Source of the DNA: Lingula anatina
Taxonomy: Eukaryota; Brachiopoda; Lingulata; Lingulida; Lingulidae
NCBI RefSeq assembly: GCF_001039355.2
Contig: NW_019775458.1
Coordinates: forward strand, 184,308 to 248,307
Direction: 5' to 3'
Length of the DNA: 64,000 nt
The position numbers and the translations under genes are program-made. The notes beneath the pieces are model-generated. The model did not search any database, was not told the origin of the DNA, and saw only the letters and a program-made list of their open reading frames with translations. Shown here piece after piece: positions 1 to 17,939 of this stretch (within the stretch, counting starts at the first letter, position 1; every line of letters starts with the position of its first letter).

Positions 1-301
1 CGTCAAGCTGTACCCATACAATGCTTGTTCACTTAGTACGTTAAGTTGAATATCATAACGGTTGAGCCTGTCTTCCGGCAAATAATTTCACCAGCTTAAT
101 ACTATTCACTTATTGTGTCTAGAGAAATCAGTAGAAAATGTATCAATAGATGAATTTACTCTCCCCGGTCTCTATTTGTACTTTCTTCAGAAATAAGATA
201 GAGCTAGGATGAAATATATTGGCTTCTGGGATAGAGGGGGGGGGGGGAGTGGGATACATGTATGTTGTGGTTGTGGGGGGGGGGTAGCGACTTCAGTTAC
301 A

Positions 302-412
302 CAGTGGCGGATTTAGAGGGGTGGGTCAGGGGCGCCGTTCTCCCTTTAAAATACCAAAAATTTCCGAGGCCCTTCGGACCCTCCCCTTCAAATATTCCTG
401 GATCCGCCTCTG
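302..412. mobile_element. Short hAT-like non-autonomous relic
   Basis: Begins CAGTGGCGGATTTAG and ends CTGGATCCGCCTCTG, which are imperfect inverted repeats of each other and resemble hAT-type termini. Flanks GTTACA (left) and GTTAGA (right) are a weak remnant of a target duplication. A second copy with the same termini lies at 39635-39882. No transposase is present. Confidence 0.5.
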
Positions 413-539
413 GTTAGACCAGTGTCATTGTCTGGAGGTGTCTTGTTAGACACACTGGAGTAAGAATGGCCGTTAACCTGAGTTAAGCTATAGGTAAAAT
501 AACCTTAACTTGGCCATATTTTGTCCATGGTTAAGCTTA

Positions 540-668
540 CCCTCTACCAGGGCCGCAGCTTAAATTATGCGTACTTTTCTCGAACGTTTTAGAAAAGTGA
601 AAGGGGGAGGGGGCAGGGAAATGCCATGAATATCTAGTGAAAAATCACTCTGTGTCCCTGGTAGAGGG
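540..668. mobile_element. 129-bp inverted-repeat element, termini CCCTCTACCAGGG
   Basis: CCCTCTACCAGGG at 540-552 is matched by its exact reverse complement at 656-668. Partial relatives occur near 8175-8220 (sharing AATATCTAGTGA and CCCTGGTAGA) and near 20888-20900 (CTCTACCAGGG). This points to a dispersed non-autonomous family. I could not define a clean target-site duplication. Confidence 0.55.
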
Positions 669-1069
669 CAAGTTAAGCTGTTGTTGAAGGGATTGTTATA
701 ATAACCGGGGAATTGTCTGATAAACTCCTTGTTGTAACTGAGCTTATGTTATATTAACAATTTACATGCACAATAATTGGCAATAATAACTTCATTCAAA
801 AACATTTCAAGAACGTAAAAGTGTGGCATGAACATCGAATATCATGAGATCGCGTCTAGGTTATCATAATGAAATGAGTATCTACACATATATATACGAA
901 AATGCAATACTACGATAATTTCATTGATAAACGGTACATTATTTGTTGAATGGTTTATCTGTGATCTAACGTAGCTGCACTACATACTTTTCTTCTTGCT
1001 ACTAGTAGGCAATTATAGCGCTCCGGTGGTTGACCACAACCACAATTATCATGCTCCTATATATATATA

Positions 1070-1313
1070 TATTTAAGCCGGTTAGTTGACAACAATTTAG
1101 AGAGACTCCTCAGGGAGATAGGTCGATCCAAATATCTGTGGTAATGGTCCCTATGTCTGTCACGCCTAGTAAAGCTGTTAGGGGGTAATTATCTTTACCC
1201 CCTAGTTGATTCGGTAGGCGTGACAGATATTTAAGCCGGTTAGTTGATAGCAATTTAGTGAGACTCCCCAGGGAGTTAGACCGATCCAGATGGATCGATC
1301 TAAGCATGGGAAC
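1070..1313. mobile_element. Palindromic MITE, copy 1 (rearranged)
   Basis: Contains the block TTTAAGCCGGTTAGTTGA twice in the same orientation, each followed by an AATTTAG..GAGACTCC..CAGGGAG..GATCGATC arm. The arms flank a CTGTCACGCCTA / TAGGCGTGACAG inverted repeat. The same arms recur at 21541-21741 and 53217-53415, and a distant relative is at 62925-63097. The internal direct repeat suggests a nested or tandem insertion. No coding capacity. Confidence 0.5.
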
Positions 1314-2367
1314 CCAGTCAGTCTCTGAAAATGGTCTCTAAGAATTTCTTTTAACGTTTAGACTAAAATTCCAGTCCATTTTCACACAAGTCACTAAGTC
1401 AGATGTAGCCCAACTGAATGAAATATTACGCTTGTTTTACAACAAGAAAGACCAGACAATTGTTTCGACCATTTCTTACTTAGAAGCATGGGTTTACCTG
1501 AAAATTATAGTAATACAGATCTACTTTCCAATTATTTTGGTGTAAAAGTATAAGCATATTGCGGTGCTAAAGCTCTTCTATGAAACGGGGGGCCCCAAAT
1601 GCCCAAAGGAAAAAGTTACCATCCCCGCCTTTGTGCAAGACATGTCAACCCTCTGACTGGGATCAATGAAGTGGAAGAGGAACGAAGGGAGTTCATTTCA
1701 CGCTCGGTGACACCTCTAAATAATTCCTTTCACTTTTTCTCATAATTCTCCTTTCACGCCGTTTTATAAAGATGCAACTGATGCTATCTTCTATCACTAA
1801 GTATTGACAGAGAGACATGCCTTTGAAATTGACATCACGACTCAAATTCTTATCGGCTCTCCAAACGTCAGAGATTGGTCTCACAAATGTGCAAACAGCC
1901 TGAATAGACATATATTTTACTTTCAATTGGTATTAAAAGATCGAGTTGCAATGGACACACGGGTCGAACAGAGTTATATATACTGTACTACTGATGGCGA
2001 ATATGAAATATCAATAGTGTGACAGAAAAGACTTCCCTGCATCAAAACCAGTAGGACTCATGTCATGAGAATGAAGCGAATTTTTTGGCTTTGATACCAT
2101 CTATTCTTTTTCTGGCCTATCCAAACAGACAAATGTTCGATTGCGTCCTAAACCAACGCCCTTTGTAACGTAAGTTATTTCCCAGTCTAATATGGCTATC
2201 AGTTAAATTAAATTACTGTTTCTTGTGTTCATTTAGGCATCAATGTAAACATAAGGCTTAAAGACTTTTTAACTAAGTTGAAGATGGACTTCCACAAAGA
2301 ATTAAAATTATGCCAAAAGTTTTGGGGTTGAAAGGAAAAAAAGTTAAGTAGTGAGATGAATTCTCAC

Positions 2368-2508
2368 CTGTGAATCAAAAGCCCTGTTTCCGTTTGCTCT
2401 GTTGGCCGACCGCTCGTTTAGTCTGTTGTTCGAACCACGCGGGTTGTGCATGTAAATATCAGCACTGACACACGCGACTGCGAGGAGGCAGCACGCTAAC
2501 TTCAGCAT
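2368..2508 (-). CDS. DD3-3 family protein, first exon only (gene A, partial)
   Basis: A 47-codon first exon: a hydrophobic signal peptide (MLKLACCLLAVACVSA), then the mature start [15 protein letters not shown] and an end at AFDSQ. The donor CAG|GTGAGA follows immediately. It matches exon 1 of gene B almost residue for residue, with the same phase-0 end after DSQ. That places it in the B-type class with a single fused first exon, unlike C, D and F, where this region is split over three exons. The gene runs leftward out of the window, so its completeness is unknown. It could be a stranded exon, but intact frame, signal and donor favour a live gene. Confidence 0.72.
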
Positions 2509-6848
<4,340 letters not shown>

Positions 6849-7261
6849 TCAACCCTGGTGCACGTGGACGGTCCCCTTTTGACTTCTGTTGGTGAAGGCG
6901 TTATTCCGGGAGCTCATGTAGTGATACGTGCCCTGGTTCAGACGCAGCACTACACCTTCGTAAGAAGCCGGAGCGTTGTCAAGTTGGGCATTAAGTTCAT
7001 CCTTGTTCCCAACAACGCCGCTGCAATCATCCGTATCGCATCTGAAATTGCACATATCGAGCCATAAGCTCACTGTGACTATTGAAACGGATTTACGAGT
7101 GCTAATACTGGACAAATAAATATTTTCAGATATGATCTCAAAAATTTATGATCAAATACATGTATTGTTGTCGACAGAAGCGTCAAAATACTTAGGTGGC
7201 TACTATATTAATCCACCGTTAATCTCAATAGTCTCTTTTCTCCACATATTTTTATTTCCAT

Positions 7262-7304
<43 letters not shown>

Positions 7305-10300
7305 AAAAAAAAAAGGAGAGAGGAAGAGAGGGAGACGGAGAGAGAGAGAGAGAAAATACATACTCATAATATCCAGAAGTAGCCATATTCAAGGCAAGAC
7401 CTTTAGCTGTTGATGCCGTGCTGCCATAGTATATCCATTTTACTTCTGCATTCTGCCAGAAGGTCGACTGCTCGAACGGCTTGGGGAAGTTGTGGTTCCG
7501 GTCCAAAAGTTCGACAAAGTTATGTCTGTCTGTGCCTAAGTATGACAGTAATATGACAAAAATTTAAAAAGTTAAAAAAAAAAAAACTTATACGTGAAGT
7601 GAATTTTATAATCTTGAAGTTTAAGTCAGGGAATGTGTATGATTGTTTAGAAAAATAAGGTTTTAATATAAAAAGGCAATTCTAGCAATCGTGTCATGTT
7701 GCAGAAGAAAAAACAGCGGGCCAACAAGGCCCTCGACTCTGGTCACTTAGAGGAAATGTCGACCACGTGGCTACTGATCTCACGGACTTGAGGCTCAGAG
7801 AGTAAGGGAGCGTTCAAAACGAATTTTGTGGACCTAGCTAATGCGCACAAACTCCTAGGGGACTCTTGCTGAATGCAATCAGATAAAGAGATTAACGCAC
7901 CTCCTCCTGGCTTTGAGAAGAATACAGAGAAGCTGGTGATTATTCGAGTACGTATTGGAAACAAGAGGACGTGTGTTAGCCTGTTAATCTGATTGTATTC
8001 AGCTAGAGTCAGTGCGCATTAAATATCTCGACACAATTCACTGTGAAAGATCCCTAAAACGACGAAAATAAAAAAGGCTCCTACTAATCTGCTGGGTGAT
8101 GACGTCAATTCTGTGAAAATATTTTCGCTGTACACAGCACAGAAACGTGCCCAGAAATAGCCAGAAAAATGTTTGTGAATATCTAGTGACAACGATATAT
8201 CTCTCTATGACCCTGGTAGAAGGAAGGCACTTACCGGCTTTGCCCTGTCCCGCATCACCCGTCTGGCCGTCGCCGCCAGGGGCGCCATTGTTGTGTGTGT
8301 TAGAGCCTGGAAAATTTGTTTAGAATGAAAAGCAGTATGAAAAAAAGCAAACAAGAATGATGAATAAATGATTCGACTGGTGAATAAAAATAATTATTTA
8401 AGAATTTATAACGATAATTTTTTAACAAAAAATAGATAAATGAACGTGAATATTTCTTAGTTTTAATGTATATAATACACTTTCTTACCACAAAGATGGT
8501 ATGCTAAGTACATCATGAAATACTATGCAATGTTACAACCTACATTGTAAAAAAAAGTTTCATATTTTAATATCAAATATCTGAAAAATTTATAGTCCGA
8601 ATTATTATTTTGAATTTGACTATTACTGTTACATAATAGTTTAAATATTTTTTTAAAAATACCTGTCCATTGAACGTGCACCAAGTCGTTTTCAGTCATG
8701 TGTAGTTCGGTGGGAATAAAATCGTACTCCACAGCCGGGTACGTTTGCACAATGTTTCCCCTCTTTCCGCGGACGTTGAGGTTGTGCAGCGTCCCTTGTA
8801 TTTCTGCAGGGCGAGATCTGAGGATGAAGGCGTGTGAACGGTCCTGGAACACCCTGCCGAACTGGGCGGTGTTTATATTCAGGCGGAGAGGCGAGAGGTC
8901 GGCGCCGATGTCCACATTGGGGTTGTTGGTGACCGGAGAATTTGCGGCGCCGTTCTCTGTCGAGTCGGTGTTGTAGGGGTCGTAATCGTCAGTGGTGATG
9001 TTGTACCTAAAACAACCCACAGAAACTGTTGATTTTTTTTGCCGTTTTACCATCGCAAAGTTCTGGCATTGCTCAACACGAAACTTCCTATTATTATTAT
9101 TTCTAACAATTTCTAATTGTCAAAATCAAAGAATTTAATGAAATATCTAATTAATAATTAAAATAGTAAATTGGTTAATCAACTAATGATAAATGTATCA
9201 TGGTTCCAATTACCCACCTTATTCTGAAAACACATTTTTGATCTTTCCCGGAAGGAAAGTAAGGCAAAACCCAAGTATAGTTGAGTGGCACACCGTCCTT
9301 GCCGTTACCATTATGATTAACTCTAAAATATGTTAAAAGCATTGGTGTAATAGTATATTAAAATAAATATGGCTGAGTACAAATGATACAATCCAGAGCA
9401 AAAATAAGAATTTCCACTTATGACAGAGAAAGATAAAGAAAAAAGTCATTGGAAATAAATGCTGGCAAACAGTGATACAATTGAGCCAAAAACATAACTT
9501 TCATTGCTTCTTTTTTTATGCACCCGGACAGTGTTAGAAATTAAGGCTGGACCGTCTGCCCGGGGCTGACAACTTTTAGTATGGGCTGATAAGTTTTCCC
9601 ACCTGGCAGACATTCAGTCCAGCTACTTTTCAAGATGGCTGGACTTTCGGTCCAGCAACTTATTTTTCTAAGAGGCAAACACTGCACCCGGAGATATATT
9701 TAGCATCATTTAAAACACATAAGTAAGTAAGAAATAAACAGAATTCGGTATATATACGCATATATTTTCAGTTTACGTATATGATTGATTTACATCATTA
9801 CATCGAAGTACTGTTCATAATGATTACGAATCTGATAATCGCATCGCGATAATGTGAAACAGTTGTCCAAGTTACTCCTACGGATTTAATATTTTCCTTT
9901 TAAATTTTGTTGATTCTCTGTACAATGGACCTAACGTTATCGAGTAAAAAAAATATCATCATCCATCCTTGTTTGAATTAGTAACTGTATATAATATGAT
10001 AAAATCAACAAATTACATGGAAAGGAAAATGAAGAAAAAAAGGACTGGCGCAACTCGTACAGCACTGTCCGTGAAAACAGTAACGTCAACATCCCTATCG
10101 CGTTTTCTGCGTAGCACAGAGTTTTGGCAAGGCCTTCCGTACGACGTATAACGTGCGACGTCATCACTTTGTGCGTAGTTTTTCTCAAGGACAAGTCATA
10201 AGTCATACGGCACTACGTATGAATCGGTGTTTACACGTAGGTAAGAAACGTATCGAATTTAATAGATTTACGCTTATTTCTTTCAAGTTTAACATACTGC

Positions 10301-11026
10301 AGAGGAATATATAGGGTGTTAAGATTCCACTGAATCACTTTTAGACGCTGTCGGTAAAAATATTCTGTGAAAACAGCTGGAAAAACAGCCAGTCAATCAG
10401 TCGTCCGTAGTAGTATCAAATTCGATTTAAGTTGATTTTTTTTTTCATAAACAACAGGATCTGCGGCATCAATTGACGTAAATAACACATTCCATTCAAC
10501 ATCTTAATTATTCATCTATCTAAAAAAAATCCACAAGCAGCCCCATGTTCGTGTAATCCATATATATATAGGCCTATACCCTTATCATTTTATTTCTTTG
10601 AAATAGCGGCTCCTGGCGGAAAAAAAACGCATACGGAGTGAGACCTGCCAAAACCACTGCTAGCTTTCTCGCGTACGTAAAACGTATTACGTATTGAACT
10701 ATACGTTACACGTCATACGGAAGGCCTTGCCAAAACTCTCTAATGTCGCCGCTGTACTCATACCCACCTTGACCATGGCGCCTCCATGCAGTCGACTTCC
10801 GGTAGAGGGACGAGACATTTCTGTTCCGTAGTCCCAGTGACTGCATCGTATGGTACTGCCCACACGCGACCTGCCGCTTCACAGTCTGCCCGGTTATCCT
10901 CTGAAATATCCATATTCAAAGATATTTAAAATCTTAGAGAAATAAGTAAACATTGGTTAGCTTAAAATAGTCTAGACCCAAAGGTGAATGAAATTTTGGA
11001 GAGGCAAATAATAGTTGTCATTTCAA

Positions 11027-11058
<32 letters not shown>

Positions 11059-14000
11059 ATGGGTTAGCTTAAAATAGTCTAGACCCAAAGGTGAATAAAA
11101 TTTTGGAGAGGCAAATGAAAGTTATCATTTTTAATGTCCACTCACCAGTGGAGATTTCCAGATAGTTGGAGAACTCTACCCACTGGTGTCCAGCATTCGT
11201 ACAAGCATCGGGGTTGTTATATTTGGAAAAATGGCGGCCGCCCTCAACACACTCTCCGTATTTATGGGTGTTGAAACTCTTGCTTCTGTAATGTCTGGAA
11301 ATAGAAATAATGTCTTATCAATTTTTATGAATTTCTTGTATCTATTTATCTTTGGGCTAAGCTGCATACATAATAAGATGATTCTAAGATCTTTCGCATC
11401 TGTTTATATGTTTTTGGAGTGTTGATACGTAAGAGCTGAAATGCACCTACAATTAGGTAATGACATCGTGCGTGTCTTTTTACAGTGGGCTTTAAAAATC
11501 GTTGGGCCGAAAGTTTTTTTGGCGGGGCTTTCAATTTAACTTTCAAAGATGACTTTACGGCTTCTTCACTTTTCGTACACTTTTAAGAGGCATATCCCAC
11601 CTTACAAATTAGTTCATAGCTACTATCATAAAACAATTCTATCTATACATTATAATAGTGGGATTAAGACAGATCAGTTGAATGATAATGAAAACAAAAC
11701 TTATCAGGGTCATGTGTAAAATTTCATTATCGTCTGTCTCTATTCACTTTTAAGTGATAAATAGTGTTAAAATAGTGTTAAAACACTATTCAAATAATTT
11801 TCATCATCTAGTTATCACGTTAAACTAGAAAGATATTGTGAATAATTTAAATGAGACTCACGTATCGCACAGACTAGCGTTTTCTGCCAAGACAACGATA
11901 TCCTTCCACGGTGTGGGATGCCAGTATGGGTAGTAATCTCTCTCCTCGGGGCACTCGTAGCCTCTTCTTTGGCCATTTCTGTTCTGTCTTGTGTAGATGG
12001 CGCTGCTGACACGCAGACCGTTGTTTCTGCGCAGGTCCTGATCAGCGGTGAAAAGACCTAGACAAAACAATGACATATATGTATATGTAACCGTTGATTG
12101 TTTTATTTCCATGATAATAATGAAAATAGGAAAATATTTTTCAAATTTCGAATTTTGTTTTGAAAAGTCGGTGACAGTAAAAGGCAATATGCATACAAAA
12201 TGCGCTTCAATGACCGAAACCGCTGTCTCAGTTTCGTCTCTATAATTAAAAAACCAGGCATGTGAGGTAACTATGAACTATTATATATCCCAAACTTTAT
12301 TATAACAGACAAAAAATACCTTTAAATGAATTATTGAATAGATTATGAGACCAAAATAGGTACTCAGCTTTTATGCACAAAATAGCCTTCAGGCCCATTA
12401 TAGGGGCAGCTTGGTCCATAAAAATGGTTCAGAGTAGAATTAACAACTAAAGAATGTACTGACCGGGTTTCAGTTTTTTTTCTCGCATTAAGGGCCAGTG
12501 TCAACACTATACACTGCGTCTTCTCTGATTTCAAAATACCTTTATTTCTCTCCCGAACAAAACACTTGTCGTACCACTCAAATGGCTCTTGAAGAAATCG
12601 ATCTTCTTTCACTTGCCCTGCTCTGCGAGCTTCGAAAGTGGCGCGGTCCTCGGTAAGTGATGTTAGGCGGGTGTAACCTTGCGTGTTCGTGGTAAGCCCG
12701 TCCCTGATCCTGTGAAGTTCGCCTGCAGTGATTAAGGGTGAGCATTGAAAACGCCTTACGTCATCAATATATTTTGTAAACTGTTTACTTATGTAGCATG
12801 AGTAGTTTCGTATAATATTGTTGCTTAATTAAAGTTTATTGCGTTCTGTATATTGAAAGTGATTTTGAATTGTTTTATTGGCAGTTAGTTTTAATAAATC
12901 TAGATATTATGCAAGGTTCATTGAGAATTTTATGAATTGCACCTAAAAATTCTATACTATTATAATAATTAGCATAATAAAATTATTATTATTATGATCA
13001 TATTATATTATTATCATCTGATCTAATAATGAAGTATCCAAATACTGGCCAGGCCTATGTTTACCGAAAGATAAAACTACGATCACAAAAAGGGACCAAA
13101 GGATCATTACCTGCGGCATTACATCACAAAAACAAAAGAAAAAAAAACAAGTTCATTTTATTTACCTTGTTCTACGTCAGCTGGCTGACACATGTACTGT
13201 AGCACGAGGTTACAGTTGACCTTGTGAGGGTCATCGTCCTCGCTTCCGCCACAACCGTGCTGATTGGTCCATTCCACGACCAGGTTGCTAGGTGACGCCT
13301 CTGGGTCGTCTCCACTTTGGAAATATTTCTGTAAAACATGGTCGATTGAGTTAGTAAAACCACTTTATTTATTGATTCATTTTCCTATTAAAGCTCCAGT
13401 ACAATTTTCTGAAATTCAGGGGATGATTAAAGATTTGAAGAATTGGTTTTGTAAGTGGAATGTGTATCTCTGCAGGTTTCCACATAAAATACGTAGGCCT
13501 ACCATTTGATATTGATCATCCTCGGTGGCGAACGCTTGGCTTGTCTTGTCCCCAACGTTATAACCTCCTCTGTTATTGTTCTGAAATAATTGAAAAGTGT
13601 ATATTGCATTATTTTGAAATATTTGCAGAGACGTTATTTTAAAAGTCTATTCTTTTCTTTCTTTGTGTCAGTGTGTGAAAATATTTAAATGTTTGGGGGT
13701 TTTGAGTTGTTAAATAACAGGAACATCGTTTAAAGAGTAGATTTGTTGCTGGTTGTTTAAGTTAAGGTGTGGAAAAATTAAGAAATGTATGGAAATCTAT
13801 CTGAATATGGAAACAAACAGATGATGGATATTCTTCACAGAGCAAAGCAATATTGTAGTGAAAGAATCTTATCAAACGTGCATTTGTTATAAAAAAATAA
13901 TTGGAAAGATTCTAGCACGTTTTCTTTAGTCTTGCAGTGCCAAATGCCTCATTTAATGCTATCTCAGATGCTTCCATTTATTCCATTGATTTTAAATGAT

Positions 14001-16896
14001 CGTGCCTAGCACCAAGTAACAAATTATGGGAGTCATACGAAAATAGAGAGCTTGATATCGTATAATGTTGCCAACTTCTTTAAGGGCCTTATCTGTCGCT
14101 GTTACGACTGAATTTGACAGAGCCTTTATTAACGCACGCCCTCCACACCTTGTCCGGCTCTTCTTACATTCCTACGCTCCAATTTTTTCCATTTATTTCC
14201 TATGTTTACTCGGCAGGGTGAGCACATTTAAAAGGCCCAAGGGGTAAATATAATAGAGTGCAAACATTTAAAGTCATGCCCCCACTGTCACTTAGATTTA
14301 CCTACGTCATAAGGTCACCACCTTTGGATAATGGGCATTCTTTTCGTGTGTACAGTAGGGGCAAATCCCCTTGTTGTACGTGCCAAGATGCAAAGTAACT
14401 GGTCGGGAAATAATGTTTTAATACAATGGTGGGATGATAATTGCGTCAATTTGATATCACCTCTCAAGTACCCCGTCATCGGGTATATTGGTGTCATTAT
14501 TTGGAGTAAGATTAGGATTGTGACGCTACCATTTTGGTCTAAATATATATTGGCAATGTCTCATTTCACAAAAAGGGATTTATCATATTACGCATTAAAT
14601 TTCAATTAAATTTACCTTTGTAACTGACGAAAGATAGTAAATTTCGTTTTTGAAGCAAAAAGGTCTACAAAATGAACCACCAATTGATCCACCGATCAAT
14701 AATAATGATGGTTTCTAGACCGTAGAGCCCTACAAGCTTATAAAAAATACGTGACCCGTATAATAATATTCTATTCCCGATTCCATTTTGTGCACAGTAT
14801 TGTTCCCTTTGTCATTTGGCCTTCAGTGACAACATTTCGTGTCATAGCAAATCTAATAAAAGTAAATGTCATGCCCCGTCGTTTTGATTTGGTCTCCTTT
14901 AATACTCTCTGGGTTCGGATTATCTTTCAGACTATTGTACTATAAAATTGGTTCGTGCCGTGAATATTTGTCTAGACCTCGGGGGTTTATCGCCTCTCGC
15001 TTTCATTAAACACCTCCCCAGGATAGTAAACTCCTTTTTATTTACCAAAATCCGAGGTGTTATATTTTTGTCGTGTCCTGTTTTTGTTTGTTCAAAAACG
15101 TGCCTGGGGCAGAGGCTATCTAATAACTAAAATCAAGTGCCCAGTGTCTTTTTTTTTCATTTTTCAGGACACATAAGAAAATGCACCGTGATTTTATTAA
15201 ATAGACAGTGTTAAAACCAACTCATTCAGAGCACCCTGTCATTGTAACAATTCTGTTTCAAAATTTTTGGTTACAAATTGAAAAATCTCTGTGGTTTTCC
15301 CAGGTCTTTACTATTTCGTGGTGGTTCGTGGTTTCATTATTCGTTAAATCTGCATCCCTTTTCTCAACCAAGAGATTTAATTGCGTGCAATCCCCACAAC
15401 CTATGGAAAATAAAAGCTTTTTCATTTCTATGCGACTAGTAAAGCATTAAATCATCGTCTTCTTAACCTTGAAAACTTGGAGCAACTCAAACTTTCGTGA
15501 CTAGACCTTTGTATTGACTTGAAATGAAGTCGTGATGTTGCTATCAATAATTTGCATTGCTGAATACAAATCCTCAAAAAAGAGGGGGCGCTTGGTGTTA
15601 ACCAGCAGTGATGAATGAGCTACTATTCATAATGCGGCTTATGTGGTTTCTCTACAAAGGTACTGGCCTAGAGTAACCTAACACATAATGAAAATAACTC
15701 GGGAGACACCCTTGAACCTCACGATTTATTCGAACCATTAGATTGTCCTTGGATGAAAAAAGGGGTAATCTTTCACCGATCACGCCAACTCCAAATATCT
15801 GTAAGAAGGTCCATTTTCCTTCGGTCACGAAACCTGCCGCTTCAGTAAACACAAATTCGAGCTGTGCTTGCAAAATCGAAATCTTATTTAGAATTGTGAT
15901 TTAAGCAATGCTCGCCGATTATGTGTGATGTCGAGGTTTGACGCAGTGTGCCAACAACTCTTTTTGCTTTAATAATAATCCAGTGTGGGCGTTGGGGGGG
16001 GGGGGGGGGGGGGTCATTTTGGGCAATGTCGTATTCACTCTTTAATATATTTCGTTTTTCTAATCACATTTTCTCATTTTATTTATTTATTTATTTATTT
16101 ATTTGTGTTTTTAAAGAAGAAGTGGCTGTAACTACTAGTACACGTGTTCGAACAATTAATCACAATAAAATGCCCCCAGAGATGAGGTAAACATTTCGCT
16201 GTCAGGCGATGCACGTGCTACAGCAAACGCACCTAGTGCTTTGATCTAATATAATGAATACCTATCGATACTGATTCTACTTGCACTGACAAAGGTAATG
16301 CAATGATATAAAATGTTATACAACGGTCACAAGTTGCGAGCTCCCATGCAACTTTTGTCGAATTGCCAATTTGCAGAGGTAAACTGTTATCAGAACAAGA
16401 TATAAACAACCCGATGTCGTAATGACGCAGGTGCTCATCGCTTTAACAAGAAAGCATTGCGCAAGGAGAAGGTGGTATGGTGGCTATTTACACCATAATA
16501 GAGATGTACTGAAAAGTTAATTGCAGTCATTGGTTAGTTGTCAATCGCGAACTTGTGGTAGATTTGCAAGTAGGGAAATCGGGAGTGAAACTTCCCTTCG
16601 GTAAATATTCACGTTTATATAATGATAATAATAATTTATTCCTTGGGCTTTAAACGATCGAATTTTATTTTCAGTGGGTAAATAGCATTGTGAACAAATT
16701 ATGAGTGTCCTGGCCAGTCCAAAGATATAAAAATTTAAATGATAAACTATTAATTCACTTGAGTAAGTTCATTTCCGTGCACAAATATTTTTTTAAAATC
16801 TGGGGTATAGAGCAGTATCTGTTCTGTCTTTGTACGAGAAAGATAATGTGAAGAAAAAGTAACAGACAAACACACGCACATGGACACATGCAAATG

Positions 16897-16932
<36 letters not shown>

Positions 16933-17939
16933 TGATGATAAAATACGGAAACCAATAAAAGAATGCAGCGCGCCCCAGGAGTGTGATTTTGATGTCCCAC
17001 AAACTGATTTCTGGAGTGAAAAATGACAGTGAGCAGACCACAAACCCGTCCTAGGCTCGGTAGCTCGATAAGATGGGAGAGATTGCACGGCGCGCTGAGT
17101 GACGAATGCACAAAGTGTGAAGAGCCACCTTTCCGAACTTTGTTCAGATTATATCTGTCCGTCACTGAGTCAAAACGAAGAGGAGATAATTTATTTGGAA
17201 AAACAAAGATAAACATGTACGCATCTCTGGGTCATTGCCATTGTTCATTTCCGCGTTCTGTGGCGTTCGTGTGTGCAGCCGCCAACTTTCTAGCCATCCG
17301 TTTATTCGAATGTTGGTCAGGCCAATACACCGTGAATTTGCAACGGAATGGAAATAATTTATTCACAAAACATGAAATTAACTAGGTAATTATCTTCTTA
17401 CAGTACTAGTTTCTGCCCGGAAGAAAAAGGAGCCACGGGTGCAATGACCGGAGGTCTTCTAAAAATCTAAGGCCAATCCTTAGGTTTACTAAAGTTAGTC
17501 ACATTTACTGAGGTTTGGCTCTCGGTAACTGTCAACTGATATCCGCACCTTTATCAATTAATGGACACGATTTTTTATGAGTGGATGTCTTAAAATAGAC
17601 TTTATGGCTTTATTTTGACCACTTAAAAATGCACTTAGCAATTAGCCAATTAATCATTTTCATTAAAACTAATAATCATATTGCAATTAATAACAACATA
17701 ATTAGACAGTTAAGATCTAGAGTCGCTTTGTAAGGGTTGCTAATGGCTACAAGCATAAAAAACTAAACGTCAAATCGTTGAAATATATGTCGTACCTGTG
17801 AATCGAACCCCCTGTTAGCATTTTTACGGTTGGCGGATTTTTCGTTCAACCGGTTATTTGATCCTCGAGGGTTGTGTAAGTAGATGTCGGCGCTGACACA
17901 TACTAGCGCGAGGGCGCAACACGCCACCTTCAGCAGCAT
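6849..17939 (-). CDS. DD3-3 family secreted protein, B-type (gene B, 12 exons, 643 aa)
   Basis: Coding exons on the minus strand: 17939-17796, 13580-13503, 13328-13166, 12722-12540, 12057-11862, 11294-11146, 10900-10768, 9322-9218, 9006-8663, 8306-8235, 7535-7364, 7041-6849. All junctions are GT-AG, phases agree throughout, and the total is 1932 nt with a TGA stop. The protein starts with a signal peptide ([17 protein letters not shown]) and a mature end [14 protein letters not shown]. It then has the family blocks [87 protein letters not shown] and, at the C terminus, [14 protein letters not shown]. It is probably extracellular; biochemical role unknown. It differs from C/D/F in having exon 1 fused through DSQ, exons 8-9 of the other class fused, and an extra intron in the Gly-rich stretch (exon 10). 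The C-terminal Cys of the other class is Ser here. Head to head with gene C. Confidence 0.88.
7262..7300. repeat. (CA)n microsatellite in the last intron of gene B
   Basis: About 39 bp of CA repeats followed by A/G-rich sequence with a short GA run (to about 7355), directly beside the donor of exon 11 on the minus strand. It lies between exons 7535-7364 and 7041-6849 and explains the VCVC/HTHT open frames in this place. Confidence 0.9.
10118..10739. mobile_element. 622-bp element with long inverted ends, in intron 7 of gene B
   Basis: The left end AGAGTTTTGGCAAGGCCTTC continues through CGTACGACGTATAACG. The right end (10703-10739) is its reverse complement with a few changes. Inverted similarity spans about 35 bp, and the interior is rich in ACGTA words. 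No transposase frame is visible, so it is non-autonomous. The target duplication is unclear. It lies between exons 10900-10768 and 9322-9218. Confidence 0.7.
13581..17795. other. Large first intron of gene B
   Basis: A 4.2-kb intron separates the signal-peptide exon from exon 2. It contains a G-run near 15986-16012, a TTTA run near 16079-16105 and a CA tract near 16901-16932. I see no exon, RNA gene or transposon coding sequence. The open frames at 14065-15450 have no recognisable features. Confidence 0.6.

Larger units (their letters stand above)
1..2367. other. Left edge: probable intron 1 of DD3-3 gene A, with small repeats
   Basis: Gene A is transcribed leftward, so this stretch should be its first intron. 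I found no second exon here. It holds a 129-bp inverted-repeat element (540-668), a hAT-like relic (302-412), a palindromic MITE (about 1070-1313) and G-rich simple sequence near 235-290. The short open frames lack splice context and family resemblance. An intron over 2.3 kb is plausible because intron 1 of gene B is 4.2 kb. Confidence 0.5.

Noticed and set aside
14065-15450. Cluster of 60-90-codon plus-strand frames in intron 1 of gene B
   Set aside because: No homology I can recognise, no shared frame and no convincing splice pairing. AT-rich intron background explains them.
16750-17216. Overlapping minus-strand frames containing VCVCVC
   Set aside because: Created by a CA microsatellite within intron 1 of gene B; three frames open at once with repeat peptides.
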